DNA of 64,000 bases, taken from assembly GCA_007449985.2 (NCBI GenBank), contig VIIQ02000592.1, positions 930,001 through 994,000 on the forward strand, in the 5' to 3' direction. Below the pieces are notes generated by a model that saw only the letters and a list, made by a program, of their open reading frames with translations, was not told the DNA's origin and did not search any database. The position numbers and the translations under genes are program-made. Of this stretch, positions 47,076 through 59,658 are shown one piece after another. Each line of letters starts with the position of its first letter. Position 1 is the first letter of the stretch. The DNA comes from Desmodesmus armatus. Lineage: Eukaryota > Chlorophyta > Chlorophyceae > Sphaeropleales > Scenedesmaceae.

Positions 47076-48988
47076 ATGATGGAGAGTGAACACCCAGCTA
47101 CGCCCCTTGTGGAGCTGACAACCTCCTACACAATGCCCTTGACAGACCTGCCAGAACCCTGCCTGCTGGCGGTGCTGCAGTGCTTGGCAGACGACATATA
47201 CACTTGCTACCCCGGGCCGAAAAGCTTGTTCAGTGCTGCCAGGGCGCACAGCAGGCTGCACCAAGCCGCTGTGACAGTGCTGCGCAGCGTGCGAGCATAT
47301 GTGAAGACCCAGCAACAGATGGATGGGGTCCTGCTCTATCTGGGCAGGTATGCTCGGCACATTGACAGCGTCGACGTCACTGGTCGCTTTCGCAACTACT
47401 CCAGGGCAACAGCACGGGTCTTTCTGCGCCAACTGCCCCCCAACCTGCAGCTGACAAGCCTGCAGCTCAGCGAGTTGTGTGTGCTGATGCAGCCAGAGCG
47501 TGGCTTTCCGGGCGTGCTGCAATCCTTGGCATCCCTAAAGCAGCTGCAGCTGTACAGCTGCAGGCTGCTTGATACCGCCAGCCCGCCACTGCAGCAGCTG
47601 CCTGCTGGGCTGGAGAGCCTCAGCATCATCACGCCGCTGGGCAACAGATTGCAGCCTGTGCGGTTTCCTGCTGGCGCATTGCACCAGCTGCAGTTTCTTA
47701 CCTTCCTGCAGTTGGGGGCTGTGCCGGTAGAGGGCCCTGATGACTATGAAGATGACTATGAAGATGAGGGTGAAGATGAAGATGACCACACCCAGCAGCC
47801 CCAGCAGCCCCTGCAGCCCCTGCAACCCCTCACTCGGCTGCTTGACCTCCGCCTCGACATAGATCCCGATATAGATGATCCACCCACGTCGCAGGCATTC
47901 GTACTCAAGGACAAGACGTTCCCTGCCAGCTTGATCTCAGGTGCACGTCAGCTGACACGAGGTGTCAAGTTTCCGGCAATGGCCGATTGGAGACCACAGT
48001 GACCAGCCAGACAGTAATGTCCTCGCCGGCAATACGCAGCTGCAGCACCTCTGCGTTTACAGCTCATACGGTGGTGCACAGCTGCTGTCAGACCTTGGAT
48101 ACCTGCAGCAGCTGACACACCTGGAGTTGAGGAACAGCTTCGATTCTGGCGACCTTCCATCCGCTGCTGCTTTCTCAACCCTGACAGCCAGCAGCAGACT
48201 GCAGGAACTTGGGATAAGTGAATGTACGTTGCCGGCGGGTGTCTGGGAGCACGTGCTGCCTGCCGGCAGGGAGCTGCCACACCTGCAGAGGTTGTACTTG
48301 TCAAGTATTAGTCATCCGTCAGGCTGTGCTGCCCCAGCCCCGGCAGGCAGCCTGCTGGTTAACTGCTGCCCTGTCCTGCAAATCCTGGGCCTGGAATACC
48401 TTCAGCACAGCGCAGCACAGCTCAGCACGCTGCAGGGGCTGAGTAAGCTGCACACTCTGTCCTTGAGTGACTATGATAGCCGTAACAGCGATGATGGTCG
48501 TGCCTTCACAGACCAGACTGTGGAGGCGGTGTGCCAGCTGAGCCAGCTGCAGGAGCTGACGATAAATGGCACATTCAGCGCCGGGGACGGTGTGCTACAG
48601 CAGCTGACACAGCTGAAGCAGCTGACCCACCTGAGCATTTCAGGCGAGATGGGCTACGGGAGTGGCTATAGGAGTGTCCAAATTGATGAGGTGAGGTGGA
48701 TTCTGGAATGTGAAGCACCAAGTAGTTGCTTGCTTGCCTTTCTGCTTTACCCGAACGGGTCTGCATCATGCCGTTACTGCTTCTGAGGTGCCAAAGCTAA
48801 GGTGCATTTACTGCATGTGGTGGCGTGTGTGTACAATGGCGTTGGTCCCTTGCGACCCAGAACAAGGCTGAGCATCAACATGCTGTGGCTTGCAGGGTCA
48901 TGATAACGAGCCTGTGTGGCGCCAGCTGCTCCGGCTGCACCTTGACCACAGCAACCCTGACGTGGCAGTAGGTGCCCACAGCAAGTGA
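47076..48988 (+). CDS. F-box-like / leucine-rich-repeat protein (frame break unresolved)
   Basis: The start at 47076 (or 47079) gives an F-box-like segment, LPEPCLLAVLQCLADD...SLFSAARAHSRLHQAAV. Irregular leucine-rich repeats follow (LQLTSLQLSELCV, LASLKQLQLYSCRLL, LQFLTFLQLGAV), then an acidic DDYEDDYEDEGEDEDD insert and more repeats (LQHLCVYSS, LTHLELRNS, LQELTINGT, LTHLSISGEM). Exon 1 must change frame near 47900-47990. Either a 61-nt intron (47901-47961) or a one-base frameshift is needed. The last intron (48691-48895) and final exon 48896-48988 are clear. With the short intron the protein is 548 residues. F-box proteins present substrates to SCF ubiquitin ligases, with LRRs binding the substrate. 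That role is inferred. If the break is a true frameshift, this is a recent pseudogene. Confidence 0.6.
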
Positions 48989-50219
48989 CGGTGAGCCCAG
49001 CATTGCTTGACTGTCACAGGTTTGAGTTGTGACCTTGGACAGCAGTGCAAAACGCATGGGATGTGTGGAAGAATATACATATTTACGCAATCCTTGCAGC
49101 CTTCTTAGACTGCACAAACCGTGAGGGTGGGCTGGGCTGGTGTGGCCCAGCATATCTGCATCAGCATGTGAAAACTGCAAACTCTGGCTTCCCAAGCTGC
49201 AAAAGCGGCCTTGTGTTCTGCCTGCTGCTCATTGTGCGCTGCTGTGCTCACACAGCACCGTGCTTGAATGGTGATGGTTGCCAACCAACAGCCATGTCTC
49301 CTGCCCCTGCACCCTTCTGCTCCCCCTGGTGCCCGCCCTAGGTTTCCATGATGGGACTCAGTCCTGCCGGGCAGTCTGCCTACTGCAGGCACCACATGAC
49401 CAACAAGGCAGCCCAGCAGCAGCAGCCTGATGTTTTGTCATCTGTAGAGCAGCTATGGCATGTTGGGAGCAGGGGACAGAATGAGGTGGTGCTCCGTAGG
49501 CTGTGACTGCTACACACGTGTTTATTTGTGGTTGCTGTGTAGTTTTACTGCTGGGTATGCTGTAACCTGGCATTCTGCCTGGACACTGTAAATAGCTTGT
49601 CCACCGTGGACCGTGACGGTGCTTGAGCTGGTAGCGGGGGGTGGGGGTGAATTTGCCGTGTACTCAGATCGACCAGCAGCAGCATGCTTAGCGTCCCAAC
49701 ATAGGTTGTGTGTGTACCAGGCAGCCGGAGTATCAATAGCCCACCCAGTGACTGGGGTACTGATATTGCGTGCCCTGGGTTGCATGGGATGACATGACAT
49801 GGTTACAACTGTACAGAGCAAGGAACGGCATAAGTGCCACAAACTTTGTGGCATCAACGGCCCAACCACACACCAGTCGTCCTTGATGAGATTACACGCA
49901 CCCCGCTGCTGTTCAGCTTGAGTGGCAGACACAAAACCGTTGAGCACGCCACACCCACATCACGCAACCCAGGCCAAGTATTGAAGATTTTGTCAAACCC
50001 ATGCACCGCGACTGGAACACAGGTTGACCGTCAACACCAGGAGGCCTGGTGCTGTGAAAACCGAGCAAGTGCACACTGTGGAGTCCTCGTGCACCGCATT
50101 CTCTCAGCCAATGAAACACAGGTTGACCGTCACCACTGGTGACAGCAAGGCCTGGCAGGCCCGGGCCAAGGCTTGCTGTCACAGCAATGGTTGAACCACA
50201 ACCAAGTGCACAAGCCTCC
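48989..50219. other. Convergent intergenic region between two LRR genes
   Basis: Both flanking genes end here. TGTAA-type motifs occur near 49561 and 49588. Two copies of ACACAGGTTGACCGTCA (about 50019 and 50119) lie roughly 100 nt apart in a weak tandem duplication. No gene is seen. Confidence 0.4.
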
Positions 50220-52737
50220 TCAGCAGCCGGCCGTCTTTTTGTTGGCTGCCTGCAGCAGTGTGCTTGTGCTGTCCACAAAGCAGCGTGGAAGAGTGCCGCC
50301 ATATTCTGTTGTCAGCACACCGCTGGGTTCTGCCAAGTCCAGGGCCTTGAGGCCTTTCAGCCTGCTGAGCACTGCTGCAAACTGACTGACAGGAGCGTCC
50401 ACACAGCAGCCATCGAACACGAGCCTGTAGACAGTGCAGCACTCACATGTTAGACACACGGCCTGCAAATGGAATTTGCTTGCTCAACATGCCCAATAGT
50501 CAGCACGCCTACTGGTACAGCTGTTCAGCAATCCCAAAAAGGATTTGACTGAGGAGGCCTCCCTGAAGTGGCCCACTGGCATTGGATTGTTGCAACCCAC
50601 CGTGTCAAACCGTGAAGGTTACCCAGCTGGTTGAGCGCTGCCTTAGACATGAAGGGAGGCTCTGAGCTACTCTGTGCCGTGTAGCCCCTGAAGCAGCAGC
50701 AGCAGCAGCCAGCACAACCGGTTTGTGATATGTTACAGTCCTGGCCATGTGCGTGCTTTCATCCCTGCAGCTGCATGGTGACATACTGTTACAGCCTAGT
50801 ACAATGCTGTAACAAGTGCAGGCGGTGCTGCATGCTATAGCCATGCGCATGCACTTGCCGCAAGTCTTGCCAGCACCCCCAAAAGCTTCACCTGGGCAGA
50901 CGGCAGCCAATGAACCGAAGCTCCACCACAGGCAGAAAACCCCAGCCGCCCAAAGCCTGGTCCAGCAGCAGGGAGCCTGAGTTGCGGTTGCTGGGCCACA
51001 AGCTGTAGCCGACGCACACAGCCTGCAGTGACGGGCACTGCTTGCTGATCATCTGCAGAGCGGCCGCACTGGCTGTGGACTTGGTGAGTTCCAGGCTGCA
51101 CAGCTGTGGTGGTAGACAGGAGATATGCGCCTCAGCACATAGGTCTGGGACTGACAGGTGGGTGAGGTGCTGCAGGCAGGCTAGGCTCATGTACTTGGGT
51201 GATAGCAGCTGGCTGCTACTGTGGGTTGTGCTGAGGGCGCGTATGCGCAGGGTGGGGTTGAGGGCTGCTGTGGCTGCAAGCGCCCCTGACAGAGCTTTGT
51301 CAGCTGCTGCTTCGTCTTCACTGCAGCAGCACACCCTGACGCCAACCTCAAGCGTTGCCAGCAGAGCTGCATGCTGCTGCAGCCATAGGGACAGGGACAC
51401 CACGGATTCTGTGCTGCATGAGGTGAAGCAGAGGTGCAGACGGCCTGCCAGCGCTGTGGCGACGCGCGCTGACATGGCTTTGCTGGTCATGTGCAGCTTG
51501 GCGACCACCTGAGGGTCATGCATGGCTGTGTTGCGCAGCAGGACATCAAGCAGGTCGGGCTGGCGGGGGGTTTTGGGTGCTGCGCCGCCGCCTGATGATG
51601 TGTTGGGGGTGCGTGGGCCTGAGACCTGGTACGAAAGCACATTGCAGGACAGGCATGAACACAACACTTCAACAGTCAATACAGTGAGATTGCACCAGCA
51701 AGTTGTGTAGTGCAGGAGGCACCGGTACAGCTGACTGATGGCACCTGAAGCCTGTGGCTTGATCCAAGGTGCACAGCAGGAGAATTGCACCAGTCACAAT
51801 GGGCATGATGTTGGCACCTGAACACTGATCAGGCATCAACCGGCAGATGCCAGCACACCTGCCGGTCACCTTGGACCAAAGGGCGCAACGATGCAGGCTC
51901 CTGCGCACCTACCCTGGAGATGCTGTTGAGCAGCAGGGAGTTGAGGTGCTGAACAATGCTGCGAGGGTGCGCCGCTGGGCCAGCGCCAAGTTTCGTCGTC
52001 CAGATGGCGAGGATCCTGGAAGCTTGCTTGGTGCACACGAGTGGGCTGCACAGCATCCAGCTGTCCTCAATCCTGAAGCTGGGTGACAGACTTGTGGTGG
52101 AAGAACGGCTGGCAGCTGGGTCGAAAACTTCTGCAATGCCACCGTAGCTGGAGGGTGGCAGACCGTCAGGGATGCCGTCAGCTGCTACTGTCCGCTCCTT
52201 CACAATGGGCCAGATGTCGCTGTGCAGGACACGTATGTCCAGCTTGTGCTGCAGCAGCATGTGGCACTCCTTGTGTGTGTACAGCGCTGGTGCTTCACCT
52301 CGCCTGCGCCTGTCTGCTGCTCCTAGGAGGCTGCGCCATTCATGCAACCACCTGCAGGACAGGAGAGCAGCAGGCCAGCACAATTGTCCATGAGGGGTTC
52401 AGCTGCGTGTTGGCACATTGTTTCTGGTGGTCAGAAGGCATCCCTCCAGCTGCAAATCATTCTTGCTAATGATTACCTGAAGGATGATGCAGGTCCAGTC
52501 AGGCAATGGGCAACTTTGTCGTACTGCGTGGGTTGCCTGCGGCAGCAGCAGTGCAGACATATGATGGCATGGCTGTGTGGCCATGGCAGAGGACCAGGGG
52601 TGAAAGCTGGGAATAACGTGTCACCTGAAAGGCCCTCCACACAGGACACATCTCATGCTGTGGCATGCCACCTGGCCCTTTGCAACTGGACTCTGCTGTT
52701 GGCTGGCCCAGCTGCTGTTGTGCGAGCAAGAAGCCAT
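50220..52737 (-). CDS. LRR-like protein with N-terminal C-x2-C module
   Basis: Five exons on the minus strand: 52625-52737, 51913-52351, 50892-51625, 50601-50687, 50220-50424. Phases agree and give 525 residues. The N-terminus has CVLCGGPFRWLHEWRSLLGA, which looks like half of a small zinc-binding site as in some fungal-type F-box-like proteins. An unrecognised 145-residue segment follows (KLDIRVLHSDIWPIVKER, GGIAEVFDPAAS, SFRIEDSWMLCSP). Exon 3 carries helix-rich and LRR-like sequence (DLLDVLLRNTAMHDPQ, LQHLTHLSVPDL, LCSLELTKST, FLPVVELRFIGCRL), and exons 4-5 add further repeats (LGNLHGLTRLVFDGC, LSRLKGLKALDLAEPSG). No catalytic residues are visible. It faces the F-box/LRR gene at 47076-48988 tail to tail. 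They may belong to one expanded algal LRR family, but their N-termini differ. The start could also be the internal Met before RCVLCGG. Confidence 0.65.
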
Positions 52738-53938
52738 GTCGAGGTCCAGTCCTCAGTGGAAGCTGTACATGCGTTTTCCTTTTGATCAGTCGAGTTCAAC
52801 GTAGTCCTGTCGATGCTCAGGTCATGCAAAGGCAATCGGCAACCATTGCAGTTGGTCACGCGTCTGCTGCTGCTCAGTAAGCGTAGTTGCGGTTACTGTC
52901 GGTGTGATGTTTAACAGCATTACAGGAGGAAACCTGAGAGTAGGATGGCTGATTGAGGCTGGCTGATGCTCACAGTCAAACTCACTGCTAAACCCTCCTA
53001 GTGAGATGGGTATTGTTTGCATGTGTCGTCATGGCAGTGCCCCCCTGCAAGCTTCTGGAAGTCTTGGATCCTGTGGCACACAAGCAGTGAGTGCAACCAC
53101 AGCGATGACTGATTGTGACTGTCATTTAGTCATCTTGACGTGCTTGGGCTAGGCTGCTCCACAACGACTAACCATGACGGCGCAGACTGCTTCAAACACA
53201 GCCCTTCTGCACAGCATACAGGATCACTCCAAGCGCCATTGAGGGCAAGGATTGCTGTGTCCAGTCGGGCTGAGAGGGCGGGGTGGGAAGTGGGGAGGGG
53301 GGGGCGGGTGTCTTTGGACAGCAGGCACGAGGCACGACCAGCAAATCCCCAGGAATTGCACAGCAGAGGCCACAAACCCCAGTAACATTAAAATTGAGCA
53401 CTTTCAGCCTTGAACAGCTGAGAATGTGGTGGCATGTCGCCACACTTGGGGGGCATGCAACACACAGCCACAGTGAACTGTTGTCCCAGACAAACAACCA
53501 TCACTTTGCAGGCTAAACAGCAGGCCTCCACACCGGCCCACACTACAACAACATGCATCCTGCCATGCATCCTGCCATAATTAATACAGCACACTGCGCT
53601 GATGTGCAGACAGTCTCTGTCCCTCCAGCCTGGCTGACCCTGGCAGAAATTGACCACCCGATGCGAAACCCCACGTGCAGGGCAGCTGCGTCCCAGTTGG
53701 GCTTGCAAACCACAGCCGTCCAACAGCCCCTGTGCTATTTAGCGCCGCCGCAGCTGCCGTGCTGCAAGTGCTGGCTGCACCTGAACCCCCTGCCAGCGCT
53801 GCCACTCATCCAGCACTGCCAACAGCATCGCCTGCGCTGCAGGGCCCACGTCCGCTACGACACGCCGCACATCGTCCGCACTGCTGCCATCTGCCACCAA
53901 ACCCAGCGCCCACGCAACCTCCGCCAGAGGCATCCCCA
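52738..53938. other. Intergenic region; left part may encode a C-terminal extension of the ChAPs gene
   Basis: On the minus strand a frame at 53739-53980 reads VLMGMPLAEVAWALGLVAD ... AMLLAVLDEWQRW to a TAA. It looks coding but is out of frame with the ChAPs gene that stops at 53939. The rest (52738-53738) shows nothing. Promoter elements of the LRR-like gene would lie just right of 52737. Confidence 0.4.
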
Positions 53939-56900
53939 TCAGCACAAGCCCCCACTGCCTGCCGCTGCCGCGCTGGCACTGCTGTGTGCGCTGCTGCCCT
54001 GCTCCGCCGCCTGCCCGCTGCCGCCCCCTGCCTGCGGCTGTCCTGCACGCTGCTGGAGCCAGCCCAGGATCTGGGCAGCACACAGCGCTGTGTTGCCGGT
54101 GCTGTCTGCCTCTGCCTCGAGCCGCATGAGGGCCAGGTAGGAGGTGAGGTTGAAGGACAGCTTCACAGAGGCCCTGTAGGCTGAGCGGGCATCCAAAGAG
54201 TGGCCCAGCCGCTCTGCTAAGGCGCCACGCCGCATCCAGTCGGCAGAGGTGAGCACGGGCGCCTCAAACGCCCCGCCATCACTCACGTTAGGCACTGTGG
54301 CAGGGGAGGTGGCTGCAGATGTTGCTGATGTGGGGGAGCCGTCGATCGTTGAAGGAGCCAAGCCCAGCACAAGCTCTGCAGCGGTGCCACCTGCACGATA
54401 CATGGGCAGAGGCAGGCCACAGCCAGCATTGAGCAACCCAGGGATGCAGCCAGAGGCTAGGCTGGTGCAAGGCAGCAAAATCAAGCGGCTGTGGCGGCAG
54501 GCACTGAGGCCACACAAAGCAAAGCGTCTCAGCGCCACTCTGCTACAGGACAGCAACAAGTCAACCTTCTGCTTGCCACCCCACAGCTCCACTCCTGCTC
54601 TACACACAGCACAGCACAGCATCCCGGCCTCGACATGCCACCCTCACCTCGCGTCTCCCGCAGCGTCTGGTCCACCACCTTCCACTCCATATGCGCCTGC
54701 AGGTCGTGCCACAGCGCCACAATCAGCTCGTCCAGCCAGCGCACACACAGCCGCCGACCACCAGCACCCGGACTGCCCACGCCATCCACCCCTCCCCAGC
54801 CAGCCTGCGCAGAGGCGTCATCATGCACCCAGCCCTTGCACAGGCCCTCCCTGTCGGCCTCAAGGCTGCGGTTGGCTGCCTCCCCTGCCAGCGACAGCCG
54901 CCGGGAGCCCCGCGTGCTGAGGCCGCCGCTGCCAGCGCTGTGCAGGCCAATGCCTCCATTGATTGACACCTGGCCCTGCTGCTGGCGCAAGGAGCTTGTG
55001 CGCGGCAGGCTCGCACTGCTGCTGGTCCCTTGGAGGGGCCCAGCAGAGGCGTTGCTGGTAGTGCGGTTGAGAAGGCTGGCGGTACGGTCTAAGCCTTCGC
55101 CCAGCGGCTGCTGCTGCCTGCTGCTGGCGCCCGCGCCAGCCTGGCACCCCTGCCTGCTGCTGCTGCTGCTGGCGCGAGCTGCAGACCACCTTGCCCGCCA
55201 GCTGCTGCTGGTGCTGGAGCTGCTGCAAATGTCTCTGCAGCAGCCGGAGGAGCCCTGGCACTGCAGGAAGCTGCGCATGCTGCAGCAGTACTGCCGTGCT
55301 GGCACAGCAACCGCGGCAGCAGCAGTGATGACTGCATCATCCTGACCTACCCCTGCATCCAGCCAGCACTCCTCCTCCACTTGCTCACCAAGCGGCCTGG
55401 TCCTAATGCGGGGCAGCCCTGCAGCAGCAGCGGACAGCCCATCATCGCTGTCACCGCTGCTGGTGCTCCTCGTGCTGGCAGGCAACCCCCCTGGCACTGT
55501 ACCAGCTGCTGCTGCCGCTGCCGACGGCTCCGCGCTGCTGCTGCCGCCGCCTCCAAACACCTTGGCCCAGAGCTCTGGCGTGACGCCAGTCGAGGCCGGG
55601 ACCCGCAGTGACGCCACCTTGCTAGCCGTGGCATACTTGGACAGGTCCTCGACCTCATTTGGGGCCAAGTTGCGAGGCACCCCACAGCCCACAGGGGCCA
55701 CGGAGCGTGAGGAGTGCGGTCGGCCGCTGCTGTTGGAGCTGCTGCGTGGCGCTGACTTCTTCCCCAACAGCAGCACCCGCCCAGCCATGGAGCGCTGGCC
55801 TGCGCCAGGGGACCCTTGCGCCTTGGGCGCCGAGCCTGCTGCTGCTGCTGCACTGCCTGCACTACCTGGTGACGCTACCTTGTCGGCTGGGGGGAGTACC
55901 AGCTGCTGCTGCTGCAGCTGTTCGCCAGGTACCTTGACACTGAGCTGGCTGAACGGCAGCGGCCCACCTCCAGCGGAGGTTGATGCACGCCCACTGCCTG
56001 CGCTGCCCCCGCCGCTGCTAGGTGCTGCTAGGGGCTTCGACAGCTCCTCCTGCAGCCGGCTAGCATAGTAGGACTGCGGACTGCCCCCACCCCTGTGACT
56101 GGCACCACCACCGGCACTGCTGAGCCTGCCCCTGCTGGCTGGCGGAGACGGACCCACACTGCCAGGCCCAGCAAGGATTGCGAGGCTTCCTGCACCAGCA
56201 GCAGCAGGGGTACCACCCCCACCCCCACCCCCAGAGGTCCTACCCCCTCCTGAGGATTTTGCAGGAGGGCTGGAGCTGCTGGTGGGGACAGAGGAGGGGA
56301 CCATCCCTACTGGTGGGCTGCTGTGCGGCGGTGTGCTGGCAGGCGTGTCTGCCGACAAGCCCAGCTGCTCCAGCTTGCGCAGCAGCGCTGCCTGCTGCGC
56401 TGCCTGAAGCGCTGCCAGCTGCTGCCGCGGGCTGTCATGCGGCTGTCCTGCAGGCGTGATCTCGCTGCTGACGCTGTGCTTTGTGCTGAGGCTGCTGTTG
56501 AGGAGGTTGTTGCCCCCGTAGCTATTGTGTGCTGGGCTCTGGGCGACCTCATGCTGCATGAGGAACACGCGTGAGCGCACTTCCAGGAATTGGTCCCAGC
56601 TGATCTCCTTCACTATCGCCTAGAAAGGCAGCAACGACAACAGCAACAGCGACAGAAGCAGCAGCAACGGCAGCAGCCATGGAGCATGAGTATTGCTGCG
56701 AGCGTTTCAAGCGGCACCTAGCGGGCTGTTACTGTCATATGCGCAGATGATGTTGCCTGCAGCGTCACAAACAACAGCCCAAGGGCGGACCAGGTGCAGG
56801 TGCTTCTGTCCTGCAGTTGTGCGCACTCCATGCGCAGCGCATGCGCTGGCTGCACAACTTCTGTCCAGTCTCCCTGCTACAGCACATACACCCAAGGAAG

Positions 56901-59658
56901 CTTCTGCCTCACCTGCAGCAGATTGTACACTGCCGTCAGCACGCTGCGCGTGACACGGTTGGGGCACACGTCCGACTGGAATGCCGTCCCCAGTGGCTCC
57001 TTGTTGACCAGGATGGAGCCAGGCAGGTAGGCCAGCAGCCGGCTGCCGTCCAGGGAGGCCTCCTCCAACGCACACCAGCGTGCTGCCTCCAGCTCGCCGT
57101 CATACAGGTGCACCTGCAAGCCAGGGTAGAAGACACGGACAACCCGGGGGCTCTGTTGTCATCCATCTGCTGAGACAGCGACAGCCAAAGACGGAAGGGG
57201 AGCCAGGCCTGTACTGACCAGTGTGTGACTGCCATTCAACTAAAAAAACCTCCTCAGGAGTAGTGAACAGGAGAAACTAAGTGGCTTGAAGACACACCAG
57301 ACTAGACTTGATTTTTTGTGGGCATAGCGGTAACCACACAGGCAGTGGCCGCCCTTCAGTATAACACACTGACTTGCATGCCACACTCCATGTTCCACTG
57401 GTGCTCATGTGTGAGACTCCTTTGCTTGCTCCCCCAACCACACAACAGGATTGCCAGCACCACCCACCTGCGGCTGCGTGGTGGCCTTGGGTGCCGGAGG
57501 CGGGACGACATGCAGCAGCTCCACCTCCGCAGAGGGCAGAGGTGGCGTGGGCACCACATTGAGTGCCACAAGCGCTGCTGCATACTGCCGGTCCGTCACA
57601 AAGCACTTGGCCAGCAGCAGCCACGCAGGCCTGCAGCGCGGAGATGCTGCGAGAGCACGTCGCGCTAGGCTGGCAGCTGCTTCGGACTCCCCCTGCTCCA
57701 GAAGCTCATGTCCTAGGCCAACCATAGTTGCTGGGACCAAGGCATGAGAGGCGTGTGGGGTGATGCTGCTGACGGGGCGGGCCAGCAGCTCTGAGAGTGA
57801 GGGGCCGCCAGCACCTGCACGCAGTCAGTCAGAAAGAAACACAGGCATGTTATCGTTGTGACTGCCACCTAGAAAACCGCTGCAGCTGCTGGCTGCTGTT
57901 GATGCAGCTCCAAGATGCATGATCCTGGTCCCGCCTTATCAAAGCTGGCTGTAATGGTGCATGATGGAGCCACAACATGGTCAGGGGTTACTCAGACGCT
58001 TTCCAACAACTCCCGAGTGCGGTAGGCCTACGCCTTGTGATCTTTTAAGGACGTAGAGCGCCTGCGCTTCCCTGTCGAGGCCTGACCTGGCGGCCACCAC
58101 CTGCGGGCGTCCCTCCCCACACATGCTTTCCTTGAAGTTTATGTCGGGAAGCCCTCTGCCACAACGTACACGGCATCCTGCGTTCTCACAATACAGCTGG
58201 ACTGTCCTGCTGTGTCGAGATGGCTGGATGGAGCCAGCCATGTCACCACAGCAAGACGATCCAGCCGTGTCGTGAGAATGCAGGAGGCCTCGTACCTTGT
58301 GTCGACACATGCAACTACTGTGTCAACACATGACTCATGTGTTGTTCGGCTGAGCCCAACCCTACCTGGTGCCAGGCCTTGTGCTCGCTCAGCCGCAGAG
58401 AGCAGCAGTGCTGCAGGGCTGTACACCTGCATCAGCTCCCTGAAGAAGTCTGCTGCCGCCTGCCAGCGCTGCCGCCGCCGGAAGTGCTGCCACAGTGCTC
58501 CCAGCACAGGGTCCATGTGATCAGCAGCAACGCCAAAGCCCTGCGCATGTGACAGTGCCGCAAGACAGTGCAGCAGGAAAAGAGAGCAGGGCGATGCAGC
58601 AGAATCAAGTTTGCGTGGGCTCAAAGTGTCGATGTTGGTCAACCCAAAATGCCTACCCCAGCAGCAGCAACACAAGGAACCAATAACGAGATGCACGACT
58701 TGGCAGCCAGAGACGGCAAGAACCAGTGCCGGAAGCGTTATGCCACCTTCGAGCATGATTTATAACGAGAGCATCCCTTCATCAGGACTCAGCACGGCTG
58801 GGCAGCTTGCGTCCTGCAGGTGTTGACTCACCATGTCCTCGCTGATGTCCTGCAAGCCTGCTGGCAGTGCTCCTGTGCTGTACAGGTCCAGCACAGCGTT
58901 CAGCAGAGACGCCTCAGAGGCAGCAGTGGCACACGGATCATAGGCGATGATGCTGCCGCCATTCAGACGCATCTCTGGGTCGTATAAGATTGCGCGCACA
59001 AAGGCAGACACCTGCAACGGAGACGCAGGCAACATGGCTGTCAACCAACAAGGCGCCACTGCACAGGATTTTCATCAGCACAAACAGCTTGGCTTGACCA
59101 ACAACAGCACCACAGCTGCTTGCCTAGGCATTGACGGCAGCTCAACTCCTTGCATCCCTTGCTGGCAAAAAGGGCTGATGGGTCCTGGTGCCGCACCTGT
59201 GCCTGCTGCCATATCTGGGGTGTGGCATCGTGAAGCTGCCCTGCTGCGTCGACTGCTCCGACCACCACCCCTCCTGGCACACACAGCTCGCAGCGCACGT
59301 CCATGCGGCTGATTGCATCATAGCAGCAGTAGAAGCCGCGCTCAATGACGTACTCTGGAGACATCCAGAGCCCCTGGAGCATGCTGCGGTGCTCGACCTT
59401 GGCATTGAGCAGGGCAAAGTATGCTGCCACTGCTGCGCTGGATGACACATCCCTGCCTAGCAAAAAGTGGTAGTAGCCCTGTGATTCGCCGCTGCTGCCA
59501 AACAGGCCACTCCGCTTGGGGCACTTCTGCAGGTGGCACAGGTCTGGCGGTCCCAGGCCTGGCGTGGTTGCCAGCACAGCAATGGCTTCATCACGGGCGA
59601 CGATGGAGTCGCCAAAGTCTGCTTCTATGTGCTCTGGCAGCCCACGCAGGGACTCCAT
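53939..59658 (-). CDS. ChAPs-family (Chs5/Arf1-binding, exomer-like) TPR protein
   Basis: Seven exons on the minus strand: 59197-59658, 58832-59011, 58366-58540, 57468-57814, 56913-57113, 54648-56619, 53939-54390. Phases agree and give 1262 residues. The N-terminus has LGPPDLCHLQKC, GYYHFLLGRDVSSSAAVAAY and SRMDVRCELCVPG, as in yeast Chs6/Bud7-type proteins. TPR-like helices follow (LWQHFRRRQRWQAAADFFREL, ELLEQGESEAAASLARRAL, RPAWLLLAKCFVTDRQYAAAL). A segment with FQSDVCPNRVTRSVLTAVYN and a conserved-looking WLDELIVALWHDLQAHMEWK flank a 500-residue Ser/Ala/Gly/Gln-rich insert in exon 6. The last exon has another TPR-like stretch (LAERLGHSLDARSAYRASVK). In yeast these proteins bind Arf1 and Chs5 at the trans-Golgi and sort cargo to the plasma membrane. 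The role here is inferred. The true C-terminus may lie in another frame downstream. Confidence 0.65.
58155..58305. repeat. Long inverted repeat with 6-nt loop in a ChAPs gene intron
   Basis: Arms about 58155-58227 and 58234-58305 are reverse complements with an estimated fifth of positions mismatched. The tip is TGGCTGG-ATGGAG-CCAGCCA. It lies in the intron between exons 3 and 4. The shape suits a microRNA-like precursor or a MITE. Confidence 0.75.
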
